Shown: positions 1-7,918 of the stretch, one piece after another
How the letters are laid out: each line of letters begins with the position of its first letter
Numbering within the stretch: the first letter of the stretch is position 1
From: Acidimicrobiaceae bacterium
Lineage (GTDB): Bacteria; Actinomycetota; Acidimicrobiia; Acidimicrobiales; RAAP-2
Direction of reading: 5' to 3'
Length of the DNA: 34,000 bases
NCBI GenBank assembly: GCA_027315445.1
Contig: DAHUYA010000073.1
Span: 1-34,000, forward strand
The notes under the pieces: model-generated
What the model saw: the letters and a program-made list of their open reading frames with translations, nothing else
Databases searched by the model: none
Told to the model about the DNA's origin: nothing
Made by a program: the position numbers and the translations under genes

Positions 1-1465
1 GGGCCGGGGCACGCTTGCGCCCGGACGTCCGGGCGGCGGCCACCCCCGGTCGCAAGGTGCCCTCCGAGCCCGCCCGGGCCGGCTTGGCCGCCCGGGCCGA
101 GCCGCCACCGGGCCCGGCGGCCGTCAGGGCCGCCGCCGCCGAAGGGGTGAGCAGGCCCAGCCGGTCACCCCGTTGGTCGAGCCGCTGACGGATCGAGATG
201 TAGCGCGGCTCGCGCTCCTTCAGGGTTGCCAGCACCGGCGAGGCGCTGAAGATCGACGAGTACGCCCCACTGAAGAGCCCGACCACCAGCGCCAGGCCGT
301 AGTCCTGGAGGGTGATGGCCCCGAACACCTCCACCCCGATGAGTAGGACCGCCAGCACCGGCAGGATGGCGACCAGCGAGGTGTTGATGGACCGAGCCAG
401 GGTCTGGTTCATCGACAGGTCGACCATTTCCGAGTAGGTCATCCGACCCGATGCCCCGAAGCCCCGGGTGTTGTCCCGCACCCGGTCGAACACCACCACC
501 GTGTCGTAGAGCGAGTAGCCGAGGATGGTCAGCACGGCGATGACCGTGTCCGGCGTGACCTGGAAGCCGGTCAACGAGTAGACGCCCATGGTAACCAGCA
601 GGTCGTGCACCATTGCCACGAAGGCGGCCAGGGCCATCTTCGGCTCGAAGCGGAAACTGATGTAGATCGCCACCACCACGAAGAAGACGATCAAGGCGAT
701 CAGGGCGCGCTGGGTCACCTGCCCGCCCCAGGTCGGTCCCACGTTGTCCACCGAGACGCTGTTCGGGTTGTCCGAATGGATGAGGCGCTGGAGGGCGGCC
801 GTCACCGCGTTGGTGATCGTCCTCTGCTTGGCCGCCGGCAGGCTGTTGAGGTCCGCTTGCACCTCCACCTGGCCCTGGCGGGGGTTGATCCGGCTGTGGA
901 GCACCTCCACCAGCGGTTGGGAGAGACCGGCGGCGGTGACCGCCCGCTCGGCCTGCGACTGGGTGACCGTGCTGGAGTTCACCGTCCAGGCGGTACCGCC
1001 CTTGAAGTCGATCCCCAGGTTGAGGCCGCGCACCCCGAGCGAGATCACCCCGGCCAGGATCACCACGGCCGAGATGGTGAACCACCACCGCTTCCGTCCG
1101 ACGAAGTCGAACGAGGTCTCGCCCCGATAGAGGCGACGGAAGGGGCCGATCCGGGCCAGCGGGCCGCCGGGGCGGCCGTTCCCACGACCGGCCCGCCCGC
1201 GCCGGGCCAGCCGGCGGAAGGCCTCGTCGGCGGTCAGCTCCTCCTCGAGCTCCTCGGCCAGCTCCTCGGCCGCCGGGTCGCTCTCGGGTCCCTCCCCCAG
1301 CCCCTCGTAGAGCTCCTCGAGCTCCTCCTGGTCCAGGTCGGCCAGCTCGCCACCCTCGGCTCCCACCTCGTCGGGCTCCTCGGGGTCGGGCGCCGGGGGA
1401 CCCCCCGACTGCTGACCGAGCTGCATGTCGCGGAGCTTGTCGTTGCGTCGTTCGAGCGGGCTCAC
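1..1465 (-). CDS. secF: Protein translocase subunit SecF (3' end outside window)
   Basis: SecF works with SecD in the membrane to pull exported proteins through SecYEG using the proton gradient. About 488 residues are visible and the frame runs open off the left edge. Residues 1-110 form an unusual hydrophilic extension with a Glu-rich stretch (about 45-80) followed by an Arg/Gly-rich stretch. The first membrane segment (about 127-146) precedes the family motif IDFKGG at 152-157, then a periplasmic domain and five further membrane segments with conserved GYSLYDTVVVFDR and GLFSGAYSSIF blocks. The tail is Ala/Arg/Lys-rich. I chose the GTG at 1465 because it overlaps the secD stop in a GTGA, implying translational coupling; an ATG at 1426 is the alternative. 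It is the last gene of the yajC-secD-secF operon. The family call is secure; only the exact ends are uncertain. Confidence 0.95.
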   Translation of the reverse strand, partial: MSPLERRNDKLRDMQLGQQSGGPPAPDPEEPDEVGAEGGELADLDQEELEELYEGLGEGPESDPAAEELAEELEEELTADEAFRRLARRGRAGRGNGRPGGPLARIGPFRRLYRGETSFDFVGRKRWWFTISAVVILAGVISLGVRGLNLGIDFKGGTAWTVNSSTVTQSQAERAVTAAGLSQPLVEVLHSRINPRQGQVEVQADLNSLPAAKQRTITNAVTAALQRLIHSDNPNSVSVDNVGPTWGGQVTQRALIALIVFFVVVAIYISFRFEPKMALAAFVAMVHDLLVTMGVYSLTGFQVTPDTVIAVLTILGYSLYDTVVVFDRVRDNTRGFGASGRMTYSEMVDLSMNQTLARSINTSLVAILPVLAVLLIGVEVFGAITLQDYGLALVVGLFSGAYSSIFSASPVLATLKEREPRYISIRQRLDQRGDRLGLLTPSAAAALTAAGPGGGSARAAKPARAGSEGTLRPGVAAARTSGRKRAPA

Positions 1466-3012
1466 TGCTCCGCCCCCTTCACCGCCAGCCCGCGGCTCAT
1501 GCTCATCCTGCCGGTGCCGGCCAGCCGCTCGCTACGACCCAGCAGGATGACCAGCGGCCGGGTGAAGGTGTAGGTGATGAGGACGTCCATCAAGGTGGAC
1601 AAGCCGAGGAAGAAGGCGAAGCCCCGCACCGTGCCGATCGACAGCAGGTAGAGCACCACGGCGGCGGCGAGGGAGACCAGGTCGGCGGCCAGCACCGTCC
1701 GGAAGGCGCTCTTGAAGCCGCGATCGACGCTGGTGCGCACCGTACGACCGGAGCGGGTCTCGTCTTTGAGGCGTTCGAAGTAGACGATGTACGAGTCGAC
1801 GGTGATGCCGATGGAGACGATCAGCCCGGTCACCCCGGCCAGGTCGAAGCTGGGGGCGATCGAAGTGTGGCCGAGGGCCGAGATGATGGCCCACAGCAGG
1901 GCGGCGGTGACCGCCAGGCCGGACACCACCACCACGCCCAGCAGTCGGTAGTAGACGATGGTGTAGAGCAGCACCAGGATCAACCCGGCGATCCCCGCGC
2001 CCAGCCCCGCCCGCAGCGACGAGGAGCCGAGCGTGGGCGACACCGTCTGGGTGGTGAGGGCCTTCAGCGACACCGGCAACGAGCCGTACTGGAGGGCGAC
2101 GGCGAGCTGTTGGGCCGACGTCTGGCTGAAGGAGCCCGAGATCTGCACCTGGCCGCTGAACGAGCTGAACGCCGCCTGGTTCGGTTGGGTGATCGGGGCC
2201 GACTGCACCACCCCGTCGAGCTCGATGCCGATCACCTCGTGGAAGTACTTGCTGGCCATGGTGTCCCACTGGCCTGCCCCGGCCGAGGTGAGCGTCATGT
2301 TGACCACCCACTGGCCGAGCTGGTTCTGCTGGGCGATGGCCGTCTTGACGATCCGCCCCGTCAGCTCGGCCGGCCCCAGCAGGTACCGGCCCTTGAAGCT
2401 GCCGAGGCCGGGAAGGAGCACCGTGGCGGTCTTCTTGTCCTGCGACGGCGGGGTGGTCCGGTAGGCGGCCAGGGACGGGTAGGGCTGGCCGCTGTACCCC
2501 ACGCCGTTGGTCGAGCTCGGCGACCCGATGAGGTTGGAGGTCACCAGGGCGTAGGGGTTCGGGCAGGAGGAGGGGAGCGCTCCGCTCGGGACCTTCCCGG
2601 ACTTCGGCTTGCTGTAGACCGGGGCGTAGCAGAGGGTGGGGCGGAAGTAGAGTTGGGCCGTCTGGCCGACCTCGTTCAGGACCTGCTGGGCGTTCCTCAC
2701 CCCGGGGACCGACACCACGACGTCGGTGTTGGGACCGCTCCCCTGGGTGCCGACCGTCGCCCCGCTCACCCCCAGACCGTTCACCCGGTTGGTGAGGATG
2801 CTCACCACTTCGTTGAGGTCCGACTGGGACACTTTGTGGACCGGCTGGTACACCACCGACAGCCCCCCGGCCAGGTCGAGGCCGAGCTTGGGGCTCCACC
2901 GGGCGGCGAGGGTGCCGGCCAGGGCGCCGAACGCCACCACCACCACGATCACGAGACTGATGACCAGGGATCGCTGCCGTCGGGCCTGAGCGCGCGACGA
3001 CGGGGGGCTCAT
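1462..3012 (-). CDS. secD: Protein translocase subunit SecD
   Basis: SecD is the larger partner of SecF in proton-driven late protein export. The 516-residue product has an N-terminal membrane anchor (about 18-36), the signature LGLDLAGG at 43-50, a long periplasmic P1 region with the conserved DGVVQSAPI block, and a C-terminal bundle of about five membrane segments containing GITVDSYIVYFERLKDE. The length is typical for actinobacteria. The ATG at 3012 overlaps the yajC stop (ATGA) and its own stop overlaps secF, so the three genes are tightly coupled. The region between the first membrane segment and the conserved P1 core is Ser/Pro/Gly-rich and contains two Cys residues (in the LCYAP and SSCPNP segments) that could form a disulfide outside the membrane; that is inference. 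No disruption is seen. Confidence 0.97.
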   Translation of the reverse strand: MSPPSSRAQARRQRSLVISLVIVVVVAFGALAGTLAARWSPKLGLDLAGGLSVVYQPVHKVSQSDLNEVVSILTNRVNGLGVSGATVGTQGSGPNTDVVVSVPGVRNAQQVLNEVGQTAQLYFRPTLCYAPVYSKPKSGKVPSGALPSSCPNPYALVTSNLIGSPSSTNGVGYSGQPYPSLAAYRTTPPSQDKKTATVLLPGLGSFKGRYLLGPAELTGRIVKTAIAQQNQLGQWVVNMTLTSAGAGQWDTMASKYFHEVIGIELDGVVQSAPITQPNQAAFSSFSGQVQISGSFSQTSAQQLAVALQYGSLPVSLKALTTQTVSPTLGSSSLRAGLGAGIAGLILVLLYTIVYYRLLGVVVVSGLAVTAALLWAIISALGHTSIAPSFDLAGVTGLIVSIGITVDSYIVYFERLKDETRSGRTVRTSVDRGFKSAFRTVLAADLVSLAAAVVLYLLSIGTVRGFAFFLGLSTLMDVLITYTFTRPLVILLGRSERLAGTGRMSMSRGLAVKGAEQ

Positions 3013-3542
3013 GACCCCGTGCCCTCCTCGGGGGGCTCGTGGGGCTCGACGCTGCCAGCGACCCCCTCGGCGGCCGCCGGTTCGCTCCCCCCGCTCTCCC
3101 CGCCCCAGTGGCCAGCGCCGTTCTCCGACGGCTCGGCCACCGCGTCCTCGACCGTCTCGACCGGCGGCTCGACCTTCCGGGCAATGGCGTTGCGCACCAG
3201 CACCAGCCTGGTCGGCTCCCCGATCGCCACACCCCCGTCGGCGGCCCCGAGCCCTTCCTCAAAGGCCCCGGAGAGGATCGTGACCCGCTCGGCGTCAAGG
3301 GCCACCACCCGCCCGACGATGCCCCCCACCGTCAGGATCTCGTCGCCCACGGCGATCTCCTGGGAATGCTGACGCTGGCGGCGGGCCTTCTGCTGCTGGG
3401 GGCGCAGGAAGAAGAAGTAGGCCCCGACCATGACGACCAGGATCAGGATCAGGAAGCTGGCCGAGCTGGAGGAGGTCGTCGGCTTCTTGGACGTGGCCGC
3501 CACCAGCAACGCCCCGACCTGGGCCAAGAGGGCGGCGGTCAT
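3009..3542 (-). CDS. yajC: Preprotein translocase subunit YajC
   Basis: YajC is a small single-pass membrane protein that associates with SecDF. This 177-residue protein has a membrane segment at about 29-46 followed by FFLRPQQQK (44-52), the hallmark of the family, then the conserved core EIAVGDEILTVGGIVGRVV. The C-terminal 60 residues are an acidic, Glu/Gly/Pro-rich tail beyond the usual family length of about 110, as often seen in actinobacteria. The ATG at 3542 is the first gene start of the yajC-secD-secF operon and its stop overlaps secD by 4 bases. Ahead of it lies a 528-base divergent intergenic region shared with a two-component system on the other strand. Confidence 0.95.
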   Translation of the reverse strand: MTAALLAQVGALLVAATSKKPTTSSSSASFLILILVVMVGAYFFFLRPQQQKARRQRQHSQEIAVGDEILTVGGIVGRVVALDAERVTILSGAFEEGLGAADGGVAIGEPTRLVLVRNAIARKVEPPVETVEDAVAEPSENGAGHWGGESGGSEPAAAEGVAGSVEPHEPPEEGTGS

Positions 3543-3641
3543 GATGGGCTGGGAGCGGGCGGGAAGTTGATGCTCAGGACGCGCACAGGAGGGACACCTT
3601 ACAACCTGGCGTCCCGATCGGGGGTCAGGGTCCGTGCCCCC

Positions 3642-3678
3642 GGGTTACTCTCACTTCTGTGCAAAGAACAACTGTTCT
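3642..3678 (-). promoter_or_regulatory. Candidate yajC promoter with palindromic operator
   Basis: On the minus strand TTGTTC (3666-3671) and TAACCC (3642-3647) are 18 bases apart and could be -35 and -10 elements for yajC, leaving a leader of about 95 bases. The -35 lies inside the perfect palindrome AGAACA-AC-TGTTCT (3665-3678), the only AT-rich patch nearby. Its core GAAC-N4-GTTC also fits the inner part of an actinobacterial LexA box, but the flanking bases are A and T rather than C and G. The -10 lacks the usual final T, so this is a weak promoter call and a better operator call. Confidence 0.3.
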
Positions 3679-3744
3679 GCCACCGGGGAGCCCAGGTTTT
3701 GCCACTTGCGGCGTGGATACTCGCGGCGGCCAAGCCTCGTGGCA

Positions 3745-3778
3745 GTACGGCCGGTTCGGGGAGGGGCCCGGGCCGTAC
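3745..3778. repeat. Perfect 8-bp inverted repeat, GC-rich hairpin
   Basis: GTACGGCC at 3745-3752 is exactly mirrored by GGCCGTAC at 3771-3778 around an 18-base G-rich loop. It lies mid-intergenic, far from both flanking start codons, with no T tract on either strand. It could be an RNA hairpin or a protein site; the sequence does not decide. Confidence 0.4.
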
Positions 3779-3939
3779 CGCAAACAGCTCTCGTGCGGGA
3801 ATCGGAGGGGGGCGGCCACCGAAGGGGGGGCCAAGGGGACGGGGTGCCGGCCGGGAACGGCACCACTGGCCGGCCGGGCGACCGGTGGGTGGTGGCGGGC
3901 CGGCCCCCTTCCTTCTTGGTCGGTGGTCGACATGCCCCT

Positions 3940-4006
3940 ACCCGGCGTCGCCCGACGGGGCCGTCGCCGGCGCACCCGGCGTCGCCCGACGGCGGGCGGT
4001 TAGGAT
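3940..4006 (+). promoter_or_regulatory. Direct-repeat operator and -10 of the two-component operon
   Basis: The 19-mer ACCCGGCGTCGCCCGACGG occurs at 3940-3958 and 3974-3992, 34 bases start to start. Each copy holds the imperfect palindrome CGTCG-CC-CGACG. A good TANNNT -10 element, TAGGAT, follows at 4001-4006, so the second repeat covers the -35 position. OmpR-type regulators usually bind direct repeats and often control their own genes, so autoregulation by the downstream regulator is a reasonable inference. The leader to the ATG at 4071 would be about 58 bases. Confidence 0.5.
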
Positions 4007-4070
4007 CTCGACGGCGGTGTCGCCCCACGTCGGGAGCCTTCCCGGCGCGGCACTGCCCTGGGGATGGGAC

Positions 4071-4760
4071 ATGCGCGACGGCGAGACGGCGGTACTCGCT
4101 ATCGAGGACGACGCCGACATCCGACAGCTGCTGAAGGCGTTGCTCGGCCGAGAGGGGTACAAGGTCACCGAGGCCTCGAGCGGGCGCGAGGGACTGCGCG
4201 CCTTCCACCAGGTCCGGCCCGACCTGGTCATCCTCGACGTCGGCCTCCCCGACCTCGACGGGTGGCAGGTGCTGGAGCGCATCCGTGACATGAGCGACGC
4301 TCCGGTCCTGGTGTTGACCGCCCGCTCCACGGAGCGGGACAAGGTCAGGGGGCTCAACGCCGGGGCGGACGACTACCTGACGAAACCGTTCAGCCGGGTG
4401 GAGCTCCTGGCCCGGTTGCAGGCGATCCGCCGGCGACAGGTGGCGGCCCGCGAGCCCCAGGCGATGTTCGACGACGGCCACATCAGGGTCGACTTCACCC
4501 ACCAGGAGGTCACGCTCGAGGGCGGGCCGGTCCTCCTCACACCGACCGAGTACCGGTTGCTCACGGCGCTGGTCCGCCACGCCGGCCAGGTCCTGTCGGC
4601 GGACCAGCTCATCGAGCTGGCCTGGGACGACCCGTCCGGGCTGGCACCGGCCCGGGTGAAGTACGCCGTGCTGCGGCTCCGTCGCAAGCTCGAGTGGGAC
4701 GACGACGACTCCCCCCTCGAGACCGTGCGCGGCTTCGGCTACCGGTACCGACAGCGCTAG
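4071..4760 (+). CDS. OmpR/PhoB-family response regulator
   Basis: This 229-residue DNA-binding response regulator has a receiver domain with acidic pair D13-D14, phospho-acceptor D56 (in VILDVGLPD), T83 and K105 (in LTKPF), followed by a winged-helix output domain (about 130-227) with the typical LLTPTEYRLLTALVRHAGQVLS and ending VRGFGYRY. The length is standard for the family. The ATG at 4071 places the start just before the first receiver strand; the frame stays open upstream but nothing homologous is encoded there. The histidine kinase follows 11 bases downstream, so the two are one operon. Its promoter carries a 19-bp direct repeat suited to autoregulation. The inducing signal is unknown. 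Both genes sit on the strand opposite to the sec and ruv operons that flank them. Confidence 0.95.
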   Translation: MRDGETAVLAIEDDADIRQLLKALLGREGYKVTEASSGREGLRAFHQVRPDLVILDVGLPDLDGWQVLERIRDMSDAPVLVLTARSTERDKVRGLNAGADDYLTKPFSRVELLARLQAIRRRQVAAREPQAMFDDGHIRVDFTHQEVTLEGGPVLLTPTEYRLLTALVRHAGQVLSADQLIELAWDDPSGLAPARVKYAVLRLRRKLEWDDDDSPLETVRGFGYRYRQR

Positions 4761-4771
4761 GAGGCCGGCGG

Positions 4772-6667
4772 GTGCCCCGAGACTCGCAACGGAAGGGCGC
4801 CGGGGCGGGTCGGACCGGCGAGGCGGCGACACCACCGCAGCCGCAGAGGACCGGTTGGGACGCCGACCCCACGGGTCACCGGTTCCCCATCTTCGCCGCC
4901 GCCGCCGCCATCACCGTGCTGGCGGGCCTCGTGCCGTTCCGTCCCCATCGGGCCGACGAGATGCTGGCCGCCGGCATCCTCTTCATCGTCTTCACGCTGG
5001 GCGCGCTGCTGGTGCCGTGGCCGCGCCTGCCGTCGTGGCTTTGGACCGCGGTGCCCGTCGGCTACGTCTCCGTCATCGCCCTGCTCCGCGACGCCCAGGG
5101 CGGCAACGACTCGGGCCTGGTCCCGCTCTTCCTGCTCCCGGTCATCTGGCTCGCCCTCTACGGGCGCAAGTCCGAGCTGTTGGTGGGCGTGGTGGCGGTG
5201 CTAGCCGCCATGGTGGTGCCCATGGCGGCAGTGGGCGGCGACGCCTACCCGTCCGACCAGTGGCGGGTGGTCATCGTCACCGGGGCGGTGAGCCTGCTCG
5301 TGGCCGCAGCCTTCTACACGATGGTGTCGCGAGACCGGGCCCGGATGAGCGACCTGGCCGAGCAGTCCGAGCTGGCCCGCCGCAGCGCGCTCCGGGCACT
5401 GGAGGCACGTGAGCAGCTCGACTCCCTGCTTCGGGCCGCCACCCAGACGGCGGTCATCGGCGCCGACCACGACGGTCTCATCACCTTCTTCTCGAGCGGG
5501 GCCGAAAGCATGCTCGGGTACCCGGCGGACGAGGTCGTCGAGAGCGTCTCCATCTACGACCTCATGGAGCCGGGCGAGGTCGAGCGGCACCGGGTCGAGA
5601 TGGAGGCCCTCATGGCGGCGGCCGACGTCGGGGGGACCGCGCCGCCAAGGGACGAGGAGCCCATCTGGACCTTCGTCCGCCACGACGGGGCCCGTCGGTG
5701 CGTGTCGGCCTCGGTCACCTCGCGGGCCCCCGGCGACAGCCCCGCCGGCTACGTGGTGGTGGCCAGCGACGTCACCGAACGCGAGGAGATGGCGGTCGAG
5801 CGCGAGCGCCTACTGGCGGTCCAGCGGGAGGTGACCGAAGTCCTGGTCGAGCAGAACCATCGCCTGCGCGAACTGACTCAGATGAAGGACGACCTGGTCG
5901 CCACCGTCTCCCACGAGCTCCGCACCCCCCTCACCTCGATCCGGGGGTACGTCGAGCTGCTGCTCGACGCGTCCGACCCTCTCACCGACGAGCAGGCCCA
6001 CATGGTGCGCACGATCGACCGGAACTCGGCCCAACTCTTGCGGGTGGCCGAAGACCTGCTCGACGACCCGGGCGGCGGCCAGGGGCTGCGCCTGCGCTTC
6101 GTCACCACGGACCTGTCGCAGCTGGCCATCGAGGCGGTCGACAGCATGATGGCGGCCGCGGCGGCCCGCTCCCTGCGCCTCGACCTCGACGCCGCGAGCC
6201 CCGTGCTGGTCCACGGCGACCCTTCCCGGCTCCACCAACTGTTCGCCAACCTCCTCTCCAACGCGGTCAAGTTCACCCCGCCGGGCGGCCGGGTGGAGGT
6301 CCGGGTGGGGGTGCTCGGACAATTCGGCATGCTGGCGGTGCTCGACGACGGCCCGGGCATCCCCGAAGCGGAGCGACCGCAGCTGTTCGAGCGCTTCTAC
6401 CGCATCGCCTCGTCCGAGCAGGCCGGCATCCCCGGCAGCGGCCTGGGCCTGGCCATCGCCAAGAGCGTCGTCGAGGCGCATGCGGGGACGATCGAGATCG
6501 TCGACACGCCCGGATGGTCGACCACCGTCCGGGCGCTCGTCCCAATTGCCTCCCGGCCCGCGCCGGCGGCGACCACCCCGAGAGCCGACACCCTGCCCGG
6601 AACAGCCGACGCCCCCGCCCCCGATCGGCCGGCAGTCGAGCCGCGGCGGGCGCCGGTGACCAGCTGA
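4772..6667 (+). CDS. Membrane PAS-domain sensor histidine kinase
   Basis: The 631-residue sensor kinase is partner of the response regulator just upstream. Order of parts: a short basic N-terminus, about six membrane segments (about 39-56, 65-82, 89-106, 116-130, 135-153, 165-184) without a large extracellular loop, a linker coil, a PAS domain (about 215-336), a second coil, the dimerisation box SHELRTPLTSIRGY with phospho-accepting H381, then an ATPase domain with N box NLLSNAVKF, DDGPGIP, FERFYR and GSGLGLAIAK. The tail of about 50 residues is Pro/Ala-rich. The start is the GTG at 4772, chosen for the TAGGAGG ribosome site ending 6 bases before it; the GTG overlaps no other gene. With no large sensor loop, the signal is probably sensed in the membrane or by the PAS domain. 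Confidence 0.93.
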   Translation: MPRDSQRKGAGAGRTGEAATPPQPQRTGWDADPTGHRFPIFAAAAAITVLAGLVPFRPHRADEMLAAGILFIVFTLGALLVPWPRLPSWLWTAVPVGYVSVIALLRDAQGGNDSGLVPLFLLPVIWLALYGRKSELLVGVVAVLAAMVVPMAAVGGDAYPSDQWRVVIVTGAVSLLVAAAFYTMVSRDRARMSDLAEQSELARRSALRALEAREQLDSLLRAATQTAVIGADHDGLITFFSSGAESMLGYPADEVVESVSIYDLMEPGEVERHRVEMEALMAAADVGGTAPPRDEEPIWTFVRHDGARRCVSASVTSRAPGDSPAGYVVVASDVTEREEMAVERERLLAVQREVTEVLVEQNHRLRELTQMKDDLVATVSHELRTPLTSIRGYVELLLDASDPLTDEQAHMVRTIDRNSAQLLRVAEDLLDDPGGGQGLRLRFVTTDLSQLAIEAVDSMMAAAAARSLRLDLDAASPVLVHGDPSRLHQLFANLLSNAVKFTPPGGRVEVRVGVLGQFGMLAVLDDGPGIPEAERPQLFERFYRIASSEQAGIPGSGLGLAIAKSVVEAHAGTIEIVDTPGWSTTVRALVPIASRPAPAATTPRADTLPGTADAPAPDRPAVEPRRAPVTS

Positions 6668-6673
6668 CGAGTC

Positions 6674-6701
6674 CGGGCCCCGACCCGACCCGCAGGGCCC
6701 G
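6674..6701. terminator. GC hairpin between convergent kinase and ruvB
   Basis: CGGGCCC at 6674-6680 pairs perfectly with GGGCCCG at 6695-6701 over a 14-base loop. It occupies the 66-base gap where two operons converge, a position expected for a bidirectional terminator. There is no T tract, as is common in actinobacteria, so the call rests on position and pairing only. Confidence 0.35.
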
Positions 6702-6733
6702 AGGGACCGGCGAGGAGCGGGACCAGCCGGGAA

Positions 6734-7918
6734 TCAGAAGAGACGGTCGCCGGTGGGGGTCGCGCCGAGGTGTGCCCAGGCGCGGGCCGTCGCCACCCGG
6801 CCTCGCGGGGTCCGCTGGATCAAACCTTGCTGGAGGAGATAGGGCTCGTAGGCGTCCTCGATGGTGTCGGGCTCCTCCCCGATGCACTGACTGAGAGTGG
6901 TCAGCCCCACCGGCTTGCCGCTGAAACGGTGGCAGAGGGCCTCCAAGATGGCCCGGTCCACCTTGTCGAGCCCCAACCGGTCGACGCCGAAGAGCGACAG
7001 CCCCTCGGCCGCCGCCTCGGCGGTGATCACCCCGTCGCCCCGCACCTCCACGAAGTCCCGCACGCGACGCAACAGCCGGTTGGCGATCCGCGGGGTGCCC
7101 CGCGAGCGCTCGGCGATCCTGGCCGCCCCCCCGGGCTCCACCTGCACCCCGAGAATCCGGGCTGAGCGGGTGACGATCGCCTGCAGCTGCTCGACCCCGT
7201 AGAGGTCGAGCCGGCCCACGAAGCCGAACCGGTCGCGCAGGGGGCTGGCCACCAGACCGGTCCGCGTGGTCGCACCGACCAGGGTGAAGCGGGGGAGGTC
7301 GAGGCGGATGGAGCGCGCCGTGGGTCCCTTGCCGATCAGGATGTCGATCTTGGCGTCCTCCATCGCCGGGTAGAGGATCTCCTCCACGGAGCGGTGAAGG
7401 CGGTGGATCTCGTCGATGAACAACACGTCGCCGTCCTGCAGGTCGGTCAGGATGGCGGCCAGGTCGCCCGCCCTGGCCAGCACCGGCCCCGAGGTGACCC
7501 GCAGGCCGACCCGCATCTCATGGGCGATGATGCCGGCCAGCGACGTCTTCCCGAGACCGGGAGGACCGGCGAAGAGCAGGTGGTCGACCGGCTGGCCCCG
7601 ACCTCTGGCCGCGTCCAGCACGATGCCCAGGTGCTCCACCAGCTGCGACTGGCCCACGAACTCCCGCAGGCTGCGCGGCCGGAGCCCGGCTTCGTCGCCC
7701 TCCTCGCCCTCCTCGCCCTCCCCGGCGCCCGGGTCGACCGCACGGGCGCCTGGGTCGACCGCACGGGCGCCCGGGCCGTCGGGGTCGCCGGATCGACCGA
7801 CGTCCTCACCGAGGTCCGCCGGGTTCCCGACCGGACCGGTGAGGACGTCGGTCGCGACATCCGCCGCAGGGTCGGCCCCGGGGGCGGCCAGCAGCTCGCG
7901 GCGGGCGCGCGGGCTCAC
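6734..7918 (-). CDS. ruvB: Holliday junction branch migration helicase RuvB
   Basis: RuvB is the AAA+ motor that with RuvA drives Holliday junction branch migration. Of 394 residues, about 80-394 match the family: Walker A GPPGLGKT (118-125), Walker B FIDE (167-170), sensor GATTRTG (215-221), PLRDRFG with the arginine finger, and a C-terminal winged helix ending in [15 protein letters not shown]. Residues 1-78 are an unusual acidic, low-complexity extension with the repeated unit GARAVDP and a run of Glu/Gly; the family is normally about 340 residues. The GTG at 7918 overlaps the ruvA stop (GTGA), which favours the long form, but the frame has no good later ATG to test this. Third gene of ruvC-ruvA-ruvB. 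Confidence 0.95.
   Translation of the reverse strand: MSPRARRELLAAPGADPAADVATDVLTGPVGNPADLGEDVGRSGDPDGPGARAVDPGARAVDPGAGEGEEGEEGDEAGLRPRSLREFVGQSQLVEHLGIVLDAARGRGQPVDHLLFAGPPGLGKTSLAGIIAHEMRVGLRVTSGPVLARAGDLAAILTDLQDGDVLFIDEIHRLHRSVEEILYPAMEDAKIDILIGKGPTARSIRLDLPRFTLVGATTRTGLVASPLRDRFGFVGRLDLYGVEQLQAIVTRSARILGVQVEPGGAARIAERSRGTPRIANRLLRRVRDFVEVRGDGVITAEAAAEGLSLFGVDRLGLDKVDRAILEALCHRFSGKPVGLTTLSQCIGEEPDTIEDAYEPYLLQQGLIQRTPRGRVATARAWAHLGATPTGDRLF

Larger units (their letters stand above)
3543..4070. other. Divergent intergenic region yajC / response regulator
   Basis: This 528-base stretch has no convincing gene. Reading left to right it holds the short palindrome CCCGATCGGG (3613-3622), a possible yajC promoter overlapping a perfect 6-2-6 palindrome (3665-3678), an 8-bp perfect inverted repeat GTACGGCC/GGCCGTAC (3745-3752 and 3771-3778) with an 18-base loop, a long GC-rich stretch, and then a 19-bp direct repeat just ahead of the response-regulator start. 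No tRNA cloverleaf or known riboswitch core was recognised. Confidence 0.6.

Noticed and set aside
605-1573. Long plus-strand open frame antisense to secF
   Set aside because: Its translation is low-complexity His/Arg/Gly-rich and mirrors codon bias of the true gene; no family motif and the opposite strand encodes clear SecF.
3600-3700. Possible tRNA or riboswitch before yajC
   Set aside because: Some short stems exist, but no T-loop GGTTCGA motif, no cloverleaf, and no known riboswitch core.
3039-4070. Upstream extension of the response regulator
   Set aside because: The frame is open but runs through yajC antisense and intergenic repeats; the receiver fold begins at the ATG at 4071.
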